A DNA stretch of 64,000 nt, from positions 2,141,347-2,205,346 of the forward strand of contig CM055892.1 in the NCBI GenBank assembly GCA_029582165.1, given 5' to 3'. Both the position numbers and the translations under genes were made by a program. The stretch is from Portulaca oleracea (lineage: Eukaryota > Streptophyta > Magnoliopsida > Caryophyllales > Portulacaceae). The notes under the pieces were generated by a model, which was given only the letters and a program-made list of their open reading frames with translations, did no database searches and was not told the origin of the DNA. Shown in pieces: positions 39,208 through 49,828 of this stretch (the first letter of the stretch is position 1; each line of letters starts with the position of its first letter).

Positions 39208-40999
39208 TAATATCATTATATTATTATTGTGATCATCATTATCGTTATTATTAGTATGATCATTATCATTAATAAAATAATATCAATGTTATTGTTGTTG
39301 CTGATAGTTATATATAAAATTTGTATTTTTATTATAATTATTAGTATTTGGTAATGTTTGAAATGTTAATTTTTAATTATTGCTAATGTTTTCGGGAAAT
39401 AATCAATGTCGTATGCTTATGTTCTTTTGCAAGTTAAGTTAAATTTACCTACCTACGTACTTTACGGTTCCATCTACCAAAGAGCCTATCTAGGAACCTT
39501 TCTCTCTAGAGATGTAACTACGGTCTTCCAAATGCATCCCCCTTTCCTAACTCTAATTATCTCATTCGCCGTTTCACTTCCCCATCTCTTCTGCAAAACA
39601 AATCCTTTCGCCCTCTTTTTTGAGTTTTTCGATCCTTATGAATCTGATTGTTCTTCGATTTCTGTGGATACTTCCCATATTATCAAGCATGCGCTCTCCT
39701 ATTTGGTTGCTAGTTCTGAAGATCTTACTCTATCTTATGATTATATGGCTTGCTGGTTGGCTCTTGAGGATCCTTTTGAAGATATCCGTAAGACGATTCG
39801 GTTTTGATTCCTTTGCTAAACATCCTCGCCACGTGGACAACCGGGGTCACTGTTCCGAGGAATTTTCGGTGTGGCCTGCAAGCTGCTTCGCCTATTTTAT
39901 TTGCCCTACTCTGCCTATGGTAAAGTACTCAGGTGTGTTCATTCCTAGTACCCCAAGGCGTTTAGATTTACATGCCCTTCGGATTCTGAGTGTTATTTGT
40001 CAGTTGTTATCCAATTTGCTTTTCTTTACCAATCGTCCATAGTTGATGATTCTAGAATTTATTTTTCTGTTGAATGTGATTTTTGGATCTTGAGTGTTGT
40101 CCTTGGTTTGGCGAATTGTAGGGTTGGAGTCTGGATGTTATTTCCTGCCATCGCTTCTTTGCTTCCTGTTTTGGCTTAGACTTTAGTCTCTCATGTTGAC
40201 GGGTCTTCAGTTGTTGTTGGTATTTTGGATGCTGTTTTGGTTCATTTTGGTCAATGGCAGTTGTTATTTTCAATTTCTAGTGTCTTGTTTATTTGTAATA
40301 TACATTTCATTCCTCTTAAGTTTCCAATTTAATGAGGAGTTTAATGTATTTCCATCTTCTTTTGTTGTTGTTCTCGAGTTTTTTTTATCTGTGATATGAC
40401 TTTATGTTTTTTGTTTTACTCTTGTCATTGGTCCCTTTCCAATATATTTGTCGTAAGTCTCTTTTCTACTCGTCTCTTGGTTGGTTTTTAGTCTTGGTTT
40501 GTACTCTTTTTTTAATTATTTTGCATTCCTTTGTGTTTAGTCCCCTCTTCTCTCTTCTTTTCAGCTTCCCCACCGCTCTCAGATATCAATCATTTTTTCA
40601 CTTGTTCCTCTTTCCACCTCTCTACAAATTTTGGGCCTTTCACCCAGCTGGGTTTATTGCCCTGCTGTCCTTATAGTATTAATGGGATTTCAGTGGATCA
40701 TTGGCCAGTCTTTCTCATTACATCTTTCTTAAAGGATGGCTATACCGCTATTCACATAGTTTGGCAGCCGCCCCTCCTGCTTTGTATGGTTCTGTTTTGG
40801 GATGACGTTGCCATTTCTATCGCAATTTGGCAGGCATCCTTTCTATCCTCCCCGTCCCTCCCCTTAAGGTCAATGATGATCGGTTCCTCTTTGAGGATAT
40901 CTTGTTGCCTTATCGGTCTCGAGACCTTTGCCTCATCATGTTTTCTCATTAATCTCTACTATCCCCATCCTTTATCTCTTCATCTCAATTATCTATGGT
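39208..40999 (+). repeat. Array unit 18 (1792 bp)
   Basis: Inner type. Deletions near 40145 and 40427 and a dense cluster at 40555-40980. Confidence 0.9.
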
Positions 41000-42855
41000 T
41001 AATATCATTATATTATTATTGTGATCATCATTATCGTTATTATTAGTATGATCATTATCATTAATAAAATAATATCAATGTTATTGTTGTTGCTGATAAT
41101 TATATATAAAATTTGTATTTTTATTATAATTATTAGTATTTGGTAATGTTTGAAATATTAATTTTTAATTATTGCTAATGTTTTCGGGAAATAATCAATG
41201 TCGTATGCTTATGTTCTTTTGCAAGTTAAGTTAAATTTACCTACCTACGTACTTTACGGTTCCATCTACCAAAGAGCCTATCTAGGAACCTCTCTCTCTA
41301 GAGATGTAACTACGGTCTTCCAAATGCATCCCCCTTTCCTAACTCTAATTATCTCATTCGCCGTTTCACTTCCCCATCCCTTCTGCAAATCAAATCCTTT
41401 AGCCCTCTTTTTTGAGTTTTTCGATCCTTATGAATCTGATTGTTCTTCGATTTCTGAAGATCTTAGTCTATCTTATGATTATATGGCGTCCGGGTTGGCT
41501 CTTGAGGATCCTTTTGAAGGTATCGGTGAGACGATTCGGTTTTGATTCCTCTGCCAAACTTCCTCGCCACGTGGACAACCGGGGTCACTGTTTTGAGGAA
41601 TTTTCGGTGTGGCCTGCAAGCTGCTTCGCCTATTTTATTTGCCCTACTCCGCCTATGGTAAAGTACTCAGGTGTGTTCATTCCTTGTACCCCAAGGCGTT
41701 TATATTTTCATGCCCTTTGGATTCTGAGTGTTATTTGTCAGTTGTTATCCAATTTGCTTTTCTTTACCAATCGTCCATAGTTGATGATTCTAGAATTTAT
41801 TTTTCTGTTGAATGTGATTTTTGGATCTTGAGTGTTGTCCTTGGTTTGGCGAATTTTAGGGTTGGAGTCTGGATGTTATTTCCCTGTGCTTACTGGCTTC
41901 TTTGCTTCCTGTTTTGGCTTAGACTTTAGTCTCTCATGTTGACGGTCTTCAGTTCTTGTTGGTATTTTGGATGCTGTTTTGGTTCATTTTGGTCAGTGGC
42001 AGTTGTTATTTTCAATTTCTAGTGTCTTCTTTATTTGTAATATACATTTTATTCCTCTTAAGTTTCCAAGTTAATGAGGAGTTTAATGTATTTCCATCTT
42101 CTTTTGTTGTTGTTCTCGAGTTTTTTTTATCTGTGATATGACTTTATGTTTTTTGTTTTACTCTTGTCAGTTGGTCCCTTTCCAATATATTTGTCGTAAG
42201 TCTCTTTTCTACTAGTCTCTTGGTTGGTTTTTAGTCTTGGTTTTTACTCTTTTTTTAATTATTTTGCATTCCTTTGTGTTTAGTCCCCTCTTCTCTCTTC
42301 TTTTCTGTGCTTCCCCCCACCCTGCTCTCAGTATATCATTCATTTTTTTCACGTGTTCCTCTTTCCTTGGAATCATGCCTGGTGTTCTTCATCCATGATG
42401 CCTAAGGTGCCCAAGTATGGCTTGTGTACGGTTTTTCTCAAAGTAGTTCTAGTTTTCGTCCTCTCTGTAAATTTTGGGCCTTTCACCCAGCTGGGTTTAT
42501 TGCCCAGTTGTCCTTATAGTATTAATGGGATTTCAGTGGATCATTAGCCAGTCTTTCTCATTACATCTTTCTTAAAGGATGGCGTTGCTATCGCTATTCA
42601 CATAGTTTGGCAGCCGCCCCTCCTGCTTTGTATGGTTCTGTTTTGGGATGATGTTGCCATTGCTATCGCAATTTGGCAGCCATCCTTTCTATCCCTCCCC
42701 TGCCCCTCCCCCCCCCCCTAAGGTCAATGATGATCAGTTCCTCTTTGAGGATATCTTGTTGCCTTATCGGTCTCTGAGACCTTTGCCTCATCATGTTTTC
42801 TCATTAATCTCTACTATCCCCATTCTTTATCGGCTTCATCTCAATTATCTATGGT
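41000..42855 (+). repeat. Array unit 19 (1856 bp, outer type)
   Basis: A 54-bp deletion near 41456 joins two TTCTG direct repeats. A private insertion of about 93 bp (about 42367-42459) sits in the C/T-rich part of the unit. Outer-type bases return in this unit. Confidence 0.9.
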
Positions 42856-44622
42856 TAATATCATTATATTATTATTGTGATCATCATTATCATTATTGTT
42901 AGTATGATCATTATCATTAATAAAATAAAATCAATGTTATTGTTGTAACTGATTATTATATGTAAAATTTGTATTTTTATTATAATTATTAGTATTTGGT
43001 CATGTTTGAAATGTTAATTTTTAATTATTGCTAATGTTTTCGGGAAATAATCAATGTGGTATGCTTATGTTCCATCCAGCAAAGAGCCTATCTAGGAACC
43101 TCTCTCTCTCTAGAGATGTAACTACGGTCTTCTAAATGCATCCCCCTTTCCTAACTCTAATTATCTTATTCGCCGTTTCACTTCCCCATCCCTTCTGCAA
43201 ATCAAATCCTTTAGCCCTCTTTTTTGAGTTTTTCGATCCTTATGAATCTGATTGTTCTTCGATTTCTGCGGATACTTCCCATATTATCAAGCATGCACTC
43301 CCCTATTTGGTTGCTAGTTCTGAAGATCTTAGTCTATCTTATGATTATATGGCGTGTTGGTTGGCTCTTGAGGATCCTTTTGAAGGTATCGGTGAGACGA
43401 TTCGGTTTTGATTCCTCTGCCAAACATCCTCGCCACATCGACAACCAGGGTCATGTTCCGAGGATTTTTCAGTCTGGCCTGCAAGCTGCTTCGCCTATTT
43501 TATTTGCCCTACTCTGCCTATGGTAGAGTACTCAGGTGTGTTCATTCCTAGTACCCCAAGGCGTTTAGATTTACATGCCCTTCGGATTCTGAGTGTTATT
43601 TGTCAGTTGTTATCCAATTTGCTTTTCTTTTGCAATTGTCCATAGTTGATGATTCTAGAATTTATTTTTCTGTTGAATGTGATTTTTGGATCGTGAGTGT
43701 TGTCCTTGGTTTGGCGAATTTTAGGGTTGGAGTCTGGATGGTATTTCCCTGTGCTTACTGGCTTCTTTGCTTCCTGTTTTGGCTTAGACTTTAGTCTCTC
43801 ATGTTGACGGGTCTTCAGTTCTTGTTGGTATTTTTGGTGCTGTTTTGGTTCATTTTGGTCAGTGGCAGTTGTTATTTTCTATTTCTATTGTCTTGTTTAT
43901 TTGTAATATACATTTCATTCCTCTTAAGTTTCCAATTTAATGAGGAGTTTAACGTATTTCCATCTTCTTTTGTTGTTCTCGAGTTTTTTTTATCTGTGAT
44001 ATGGCTTTATGTTTTTTGTTTTACTCTTGTCAGTTGGTCACTTTCCAATATATTTGTCGTAAGTCTCTTTTCTACTCGTCGCTTGGTTGGTTTTTAGTCT
44101 TGTTTTTTACTCTTTTTTTAATTATTTTGCATTCCTTTGTGTTTAGTCCCCTCTTCTCTCTTCTTTCGTGCTTCCCCACCCCGCTTGCTCTCGATATCAA
44201 TCATTTTTTTCACGTGTTCCTCTTTCCACCTCTCTGCAAATTTTAGGCCTTTTGCCCAGCTGGGTTTATTGCCTTGCTGTCCTTATAGTATTAATGGGAT
44301 TTCAGTGGATCGTTGGCCAGTCTTTCTCATTACATCGTTCTTAAAGGATGACGTTACTACCGCTATTCACATAGCTTGGCAGCCGCCCCTCCTACTTTGT
44401 ATGGTTCTTTTTAGGGTTGATGTTGCCATTGGTATCGCAATTTGGCAGCCATCCTTTCTATCCCTCCCCTGTCCCCCCCCCCCCCCCCCAAGGTCAATGA
44501 TGAGTTACTCTTTGAGGATATCTGGTTGCCTTATCGCTCTCTGAGACCTTTGCCTCATCACGTTTTCTCATTAATCTCTACTATCCCCATCCTTTATCGG
44601 CTTCATCTCAATTATCTTTGGT
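42856..44622 (+). repeat. Array unit 20 (1767 bp), continuous with LINE ORF2
   Basis: G variant of the 15-bp site at 43052-43066. A 46-bp deletion just after it (near 43072, between GTT repeats) removes the ACCTACCTACG block present in the other units. Past 44622 the sequence continues uniquely toward ORF2. Confidence 0.9.
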
Positions 44623-44950
44623 CTAACATTATTAATCCTCATTTTACTTTTATCTTTGTTCATAGGTTTCCAGCTTGTTTTGGATCCTATATTAAGGAAT
44701 TTATTATTCCTATTATCCTTTGGTCTTTGTACTATTTTCATCTCTCTAAAGATTATATTGTCTCCTTATATATTTTATATCTCTTCATGTATTTTGAACC
44801 CAGTTTTTATACTGCTCTAATGATAAGACACTACACCACGTTAAAATTGAGTTGTCTCCCCAAGTTTTTCAGTCTCTTTGCTATATACTTCTGGGTGTGG
44901 AACCCACTAATCCCACGCTACGGAAGCCTTCATCAACAAAATATATCCTA
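43067..44950 (+). mobile_element. LINE 5' region (5'UTR and/or decayed ORF1)
   Basis: Inferred 5' part of the LINE, from the TSD copy in unit 20 to the ORF2 start. About 1.88 kb is the usual room for a plant L1 5'UTR plus ORF1. I cannot recognise a DUF4283-like or CCHC ORF1 protein. The sequence is T-rich with stops in all frames. A short frame at about 44495-44575 (FEDIWLPYRSLRPL in inner copies) resembles the region before the zinc-binding domain of L1 ORF2 proteins. The part up to 44622 is the segment amplified in the array. Confidence 0.55.
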
Positions 44951-45504
44951 ATGAAAGTTTTAAGCTGGAATGTGCAAGGGGCTAAAAAAGTCCAACTAAA
45001 ACAAGAAATGTGATACATTACTTCCATTATTAAGCCTGGCGTTGTTTTTCTTCTCGAAACCATGGTTATTCAAGAAAACACCAATCGCATAATATCGCGC
45101 CTTGGGTTTGATAAATTTCATTCCATACTCACTTCCAACTATTCCAGAGGTATTTGGTGTCTATGGAACTCCTCCACTACAGATATTAATATTCTTTTAA
45201 CAAACCCTAGATACATCCATTGCGAGATAATAGATAAAACCATCAATGCAATGACTTCATGACGAGCACGCTTTGCATGGATGCAACTATTTCTTGTCGT
45301 AAATTTACTTGGAAGAAACTATGTAAAGGGCATCTTATCTATGAAAAACTTGATAGAGTTTTAATTTCGCCAGCCTGGGAATCCATGTTCCCTCGACACA
45401 AAGTCACCAATGGCCCTTTCACAATTTCGAACAACTGCTATCTTCTTCTCGAAACCAATGTCTTACCACAATACTGCAAAGGCCACATTTTCAAATTCTA
45501 ACTT
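44951..45504 (+). pseudogene. LINE ORF2, endonuclease domain (decayed)
   Basis: Starts MKVLSWNVQGA, the classic start of a plant L1 ORF2 apurinic/apyrimidinic-type endonuclease, with the active-site Asn in SWNVQG and the catalytic Glu in FLLETM (codon 45056-45058). A TGA at 45011-45013 interrupts it where Arg (CGA) would fit. After about 45255 the frame breaks and the middle of the domain is missing. It resumes with the C-terminal part (FTWKK, EKLDRVL, then FP), where family members have the last motifs before SDH. The expected SDH-type ending is not intact. The domain would nick target DNA for target-primed reverse transcription, but this copy cannot. Confidence 0.85.
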
Positions 45505-46823
45505 TTTTGGAGCTCTTATAGTGAGGCCCTTAAAATCATTAAAAAAATGTTGGAATGAGAGATTCTCGAGCACCCCAATGTTCCGTCTCGCAAGGAAGCT
45601 CCATGGGACTAAAATTGCTCTAAAATGCTGGTCTAAATCCTTCTTTCGCAACTATACCGATAAACTGCAAAGAGACGCTGATTTATTACAATCGGTAGAG
45701 AATAAACTTATCGCTAATCCTAATAGTGCTAGCCTTAACAACTGTTTTAAGCGACTCATCAAGCAACATGAAAAGCTACATCTTTTTAACAAGAAATTAT
45801 GGGGTCCTCTCCACCGTAAGAACTGGCTTCTAAATGGAGATAGAAACTCAAGGCTCTTCTATATGTCCATTAAATCCAGAAAGGCAGCTACAAGAATCAC
45901 TCATGTCAAAAACGACCTTGGCTCGTGGACCTCAGATGTAGAAGAAATTAAAAATATTTTCATAAATGACTTCACCAAAAGATATAGATCGGAGGCTGAC
46001 CCTTCTAGAAACTTGGGTCTAGACATTTCTCCATGCATTTTTGAGGAGGATAATGATTGCTTAATTAAAGATGTAACTGATTTGAAAATTGAGCAAGCCG
46101 TCTTCCAACAAGACAAATACAAAGCCCCCGGTCCTGATGGCTTTGGAATTGCTTTATATCAAACCTATTGGAATATTATCAAAAAAGATTTGTGTGCTGC
46201 AGTCAAGTCCTTTTTAAGGGACGGGTAGATCCTCAAACAAATTAACCATACTCTTATTACCCTTATCCCTAAGGTTGACAATCCATGCATCAACGCCATT
46301 CTAGTTTAGACCAATTAGTCTATGTAATAGTTTTTATAAAACCATATCCAAGATCTTAGCCAACCGACATAATCGAATGGGATTTTCTCTTCCAAGCCCT
46401 TAAAGAACTTGGCTTCCATGAAAATGGATCGCTTGGATCTGCGAATGTATCACCTCGGTCTCTTACTCACTGATCACTAATAACGAAATTTGTGGCATCT
46501 TTAAATCTGCTAGGGGTATCAGACAGGGTGACCCTCTTTCACCTTATCTCTTCATCATTTGTATGGAGTTTCTTACAATTTATCTTCGATCCCTTTCCTG
46601 GCTTCCCAGATTGGGTATCGGCATCAAGCTTACTCCTCAACCTCAACCTGTCCCTTGCCTGCTGTTTGTACATGATAGCCTGCTTTTTTGCAGGACCACT
46701 ACAAATGTTGTTAATCTGTAAAGGCATTTTCTTAACAGATTCAGCTGGCTCTCAGGACAGCTGATTAACTATAACAAATCTACGCTTCTCTTCTCAAAAA
46801 ACACCAGTTCTCACGACAAGCAT
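45505..46823 (+). pseudogene. LINE ORF2, reverse transcriptase domain (decayed)
   Basis: A long open stretch to 46228 carries the LINE-type N-terminal RT region (NWLLNGDRNSRLFY, then KAPGPDGF at 46121-46144). A TAG follows at 46226-46228. LITLIPK and then a frame-shifted remnant of the FRPISL block can be read to about 46370. GIRQGDPLSPYLF is intact from 46514 in another frame. The catalytic box reads FVHD (46665-46676) where L1 elements have F/YADD, so the first catalytic Asp of the pair is lost. At least two frameshifts and several stops separate these blocks. Neighbours: endonuclease upstream, zinc-binding and RNase H downstream. Confidence 0.85.
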
Positions 46824-48150
46824 TTGATTTTTGGTATTTTCAATATTCCCAGAAAGGATTCGCTTGGTAAATACTTAGGTTGCCCGCTGTTTTCTGGCCA
46901 GCCTACAACAAATTCTTTTTCAAATTTGATTGATAAATCAAATAAAAAACTGCAAGGCTGGAAATCGAGATTCATTTCTAAAGCTGACAGAACTGCGCTT
47001 ATTAAGTCAAACCTCGAGTCGCTGCCAGCTCACACCACGCAATTCTTCCAACTTCCTAAGGACCGGCGAATAAATTGGATTCCATAATAGAAATTTTTTC
47101 TAGAAAGACCCTAATTTGAATAAAGACTTAGCGTTAATTTCCTGGGAAAAAATTTGTAAATCAAAGAAATATGGTGGCCTTGGTCTTAGAAAAACGGCTG
47201 CTATAAACAGTGCCTTTCTCTGTAAACTTTCATGGAAATACCTATTTGGAGATGGCCTTTGGGTAAACATTATCCGATCCAAATACCCTCTTTCCGAAAA
47301 CTTGTTTGACAGGAAGGTTAAAAATAGCGACTCTTGGGCCTGGAAAGCTATTTTAAAAAACAGGCCTACCTTATGGAATGGCATTCGGTGGACTGTAGGG
47401 GATGGCAAAAGTATCAACTTCTGGTGCAACAATTGGTGCCACTCTTCCAATCTTCTATCTCTTAATAACATCGCTCATCCAGATGATGTTAACACCAACT
47501 TAAAAGTTCCAGACTTTATCACCCAGAAAAAAATGGAACTTTAGCCTGCTTCTAAATTTTATAAATGACAAATCCATTTCTCTCATCAAACATATCCTTA
47601 TTCCCTTCAATGAAGGGAGTGATCATTGCTGCTGGGGCCTTTCCAGTAGCGGTAAATTCACCACTAAATCAGCAACCTGGCTTGCTCATGGAATGTCTCA
47701 TGACGTGCCTCCTTGGGAGTATATATGGCTTTGGAACCTAGATATCCAACCAAAACTAAAAGTATTCCTTTGGCTCCTTTGTAAAAATTGTCTTCCTACT
47801 AATGCTGCTTTGGCTCGTCGTGGGATCTCTATCCTATCTCATTACCAAACCTGCACCTCCGATTTAGAAGATCAAAACCATATTTTTTTTAAATTGCCGT
47901 ATTGCAAAGGATGCTTGGAATAGTGCTTTCTCCCATGGTTGGCTTCCTCTCCTCCCCGGCTCGCACCGGGATATTCTACACCTCATATCTCAGTGTAAGA
48001 ATGACTTTGACCAGTCCAACCTAGATCGTCTCGACGCGTTACTTTGGAGTATCTGGAAAGTACAAAACGACTTAGTATTCCGCAAACACTAAACATCTCC
48101 AGAAGGCATACTGATTAGAGCAAAGAAAGCTGATGTAGAGTGGCATCTTC
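46824..48150 (+). pseudogene. LINE ORF2, post-RT region with zf-RVT domain (decayed)
   Basis: Blocks typical of plant L1 ORF2 after the polymerase: KYLGCPLFSG and KLQGWKSRFISKADR (about 46860-46995), KDLALISWEKICKSKKYGGLGLR (47119-47190), GKSINFWCNNW (about 47404) and the zf-RVT region WLWNLDIQPKLKVFLWLLCKN with LPTNAALARRGI and an incomplete C-x-C...H-x-FF zinc motif (47693-47923). Frame changes occur near 47088, 47544 and 47900. Confidence 0.8.
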
Positions 48151-48167
48151 GTTCCAAACACGACACG

Positions 48168-48395
48168 ATGCACTTGGAATACGCCATTCATGATGCCATC
48201 AACCACCCGAAACCGTCTTCATGTTGGATTTCGTGGAGCCCTCCCCCTATTGGTACAGTTATATTAAATTTCGATGGTGCTGAAACCCCAAATGGTGCTG
48301 TGGGTAGCTTCATCATTCGTGATTGGCGTGGTCAAGTTCTTTCCAGTTGTTCTTTTAATCTTGGTCACGCTTCTATCCTTGTTGCTGAGGCTACC
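48168..48395 (+). pseudogene. LINE ORF2, RNase H domain, N-terminal part
   Basis: Contains ILNFDGAETPNGAVGS, with the first catalytic Asp in FDGA, and ends VAEAT, with the second catalytic residue Glu. Ty3 element A is inserted two codons after that Glu. Removing A and one copy of the 5-bp duplication restores the frame exactly into the part at 63091. Plant L1 lineages commonly carry this RNase H; retroviral-type LTR elements carry a different one. Confidence 0.85.
48391..48395. repeat. Target-site duplication of element A, left copy
   Basis: ctacc, matched by 63086-63090. Confidence 0.85.
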
Positions 48396-49571
48396 TAATG
48401 TATGTGCAGACCAAAGGGGATCAGAGTGCACTGGTCTGGATAAACACCAAGGGCCTTACCGACCTGGTTTTGCTCACCTAAGCTTTTCCTAGGGATGAAA
48501 AAGCATCAAGGAAGGAAAAACAAATAAAAGAGGATAGAAAACCTATGGATTCAACCGCTACAGACCACAACACAGCAGAACACACAGAGGCAAAACTCAG
48601 CCTATGACCTTGATACAGGCCATACCATCAGAACACAAACTAAGCCCTACTTAACACTTACTAAGCTTGCCAAAGCTTAGTGACAGACAAGTAGAACAAT
48701 GGAGAATTCAATTACAACAGGAGTTTGCTTATATTGCTACTTTCAGCAAGTAGCTGGCTGTGACCGAGTGATTAAGGCTTTCCTAAGCATTAGGAAACCT
48801 CTAATCTATGTCTAAGCTAACTTAAGATACATAAGTGAGCGGCTTAAGACTAATATAATACATTATTACAGCTAATTATATCAAGAAAACAGTAAAATAA
48901 AATGGAAAAAGGGCAGGGTAGTTCTGGAGCTGCCAGCAGCTGCTTCCTTCATGTATTAGTCATAATTCCACTTTTCCTTGCTACTAATTATAGCTGGTTA
49001 TTTTAACTAACAAAGGCACTCGATCATTAAAAAGGGAAAATGACCAAATGACCTTGTCTTTGCTGGAAATGCCAAAACTGTCCAGCTGCTTGATGTAGCT
49101 AGTATTCCTTGAGCTAAACATGCTGTAGAAAATGCCCAAGGACATCAGTCACCTGCACTCCTCGACCAAAGGCCATTGATGACCCAAGGGATATATGGAA
49201 CCCATCGAATGTCATTGCCTTGCTCTATTGCAGCTTGTAGTAGACCTTGAGATAACCTGAACCCTTATTTCACAGGCTGGGGTTCTGCCAAGGTCTAATT
49301 GCACCAATTAGACTTAGGTTCTAAGGCCAAGGCTGCCTCCTGCACAAGATCCTGGGGTGATCAAATTGCTACCCTTTTATGCTTCAAAATTCCCCTAGGA
49401 CCTTTTTCTTATTACTGAGCTAGGCTTACTATAAGAGAGACTTAATCCCTCCTGATTTCCCAGCTAAATCCCAATGTGTGAAGGACCTGCTGAGGACCTC
49501 AGGACAGAAATTCCTCTCCTCCTTTCTTGCTGGATCAACTAACATTGTTGTTGTAGATGGACCCTCCATCA
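48396..49571 (-). mobile_element. Element A 3' LTR (1176 bp)
   Basis: Ends match the right LTR; the left edge reads TAATG where the other copy has TGATG. Lacks a block of about 66 bp present in the right LTR near 62155. The gag-pol stop codon (49535-49537) lies inside it. Confidence 0.9.
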
Positions 49572-49828
49572 TCCTCCTCTGGTTCAGAAACGTTTGACCT
49601 CAAACTTGGTAGACCCTCTTCTGCTGAATAATAAGGTCTGAGATCTGCCACATTAAAGGTTGCACTGCCTCTATAGTCTCCTGTCAAATCCAATTTATAA
49701 GCATTCTCATTGACTTGCTCAAGCACCTCGAATGTACCATCAGCCCTGGAAACAAGTTTCCCCTTCCTCTTACTAGGAAACCTATCTTTCCTGAGGTGTA
49801 CCCATACTAAGTCACCTGGAGTAAACAC
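49535..49828 (-). pseudogene. pol: Element A integrase C-terminal segment
   Basis: Carries FTPGDLVWVHLRKDRFPS, RKGKLVSRADG, ENAYKLDL and ATFNVADLRPYY, the conserved C-terminal integrase region of chromovirus-like Ty3 elements. It ends with an acidic tail and a stop 37 bases inside the 3' LTR. No chromodomain follows. The first Met lies within a continuous former frame, so it is not a true start. Confidence 0.8.
49572..49579 (-). other. Element A polypurine tract
   Basis: Minus strand GAGGAGGA directly before the 3' LTR start TGATGGAG. Confidence 0.7.

Larger units (their letters stand above)
8361..44622. repeat. Tandem array, 20 units of about 1.81 kb, of a LINE 5' junction
   Basis: Twenty head-to-tail units (1767-1856 bp) were located by the junction where CTTTGGT meets TAATATCATTATATTATTATTG. 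Each unit has about 193 bp of ATT-rich flank, then the 15-bp caatgt(g/c/a)gtatgctt site, then about 1.6 kb of T-rich LINE 5' sequence. Unit 1 continues leftward into the natural ATT flank. Unit 20 continues rightward past CTTTGGT into LINE sequence and ORF2. No open frame is preserved across units with coding-like conservation; the repeated open frames are by-products of sequence identity. Inner units are visibly more alike than outer ones. Confidence 0.92.

Noticed and set aside
8673..44544. Dozens of similar open frames (starting MHPPFLT, MSFSILM, MLTGLQL, MTLCFLF and so on) repeated every 1.81 kb
   Set aside because: They look like a tandem gene family, but the frames change with small indels, several overlap in different frames, composition is T-rich and hydrophobic by base bias, and no domain is visible. 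They are by-products of repeat identity.
8361..44622. Ribosomal DNA spacer or centromeric satellite
   Set aside because: No rRNA sequence lies nearby. The unit is too long for a typical centromeric satellite and it runs into a LINE ORF2.
8340..44640. 10-bp microhomology (CATTATTAAT) between the ATT flank and the LINE as the amplification breakpoint
   Set aside because: The word occurs in both places, but the observed unit junction (CTTTGGT to TAATATCATT) does not match a simple crossover there.
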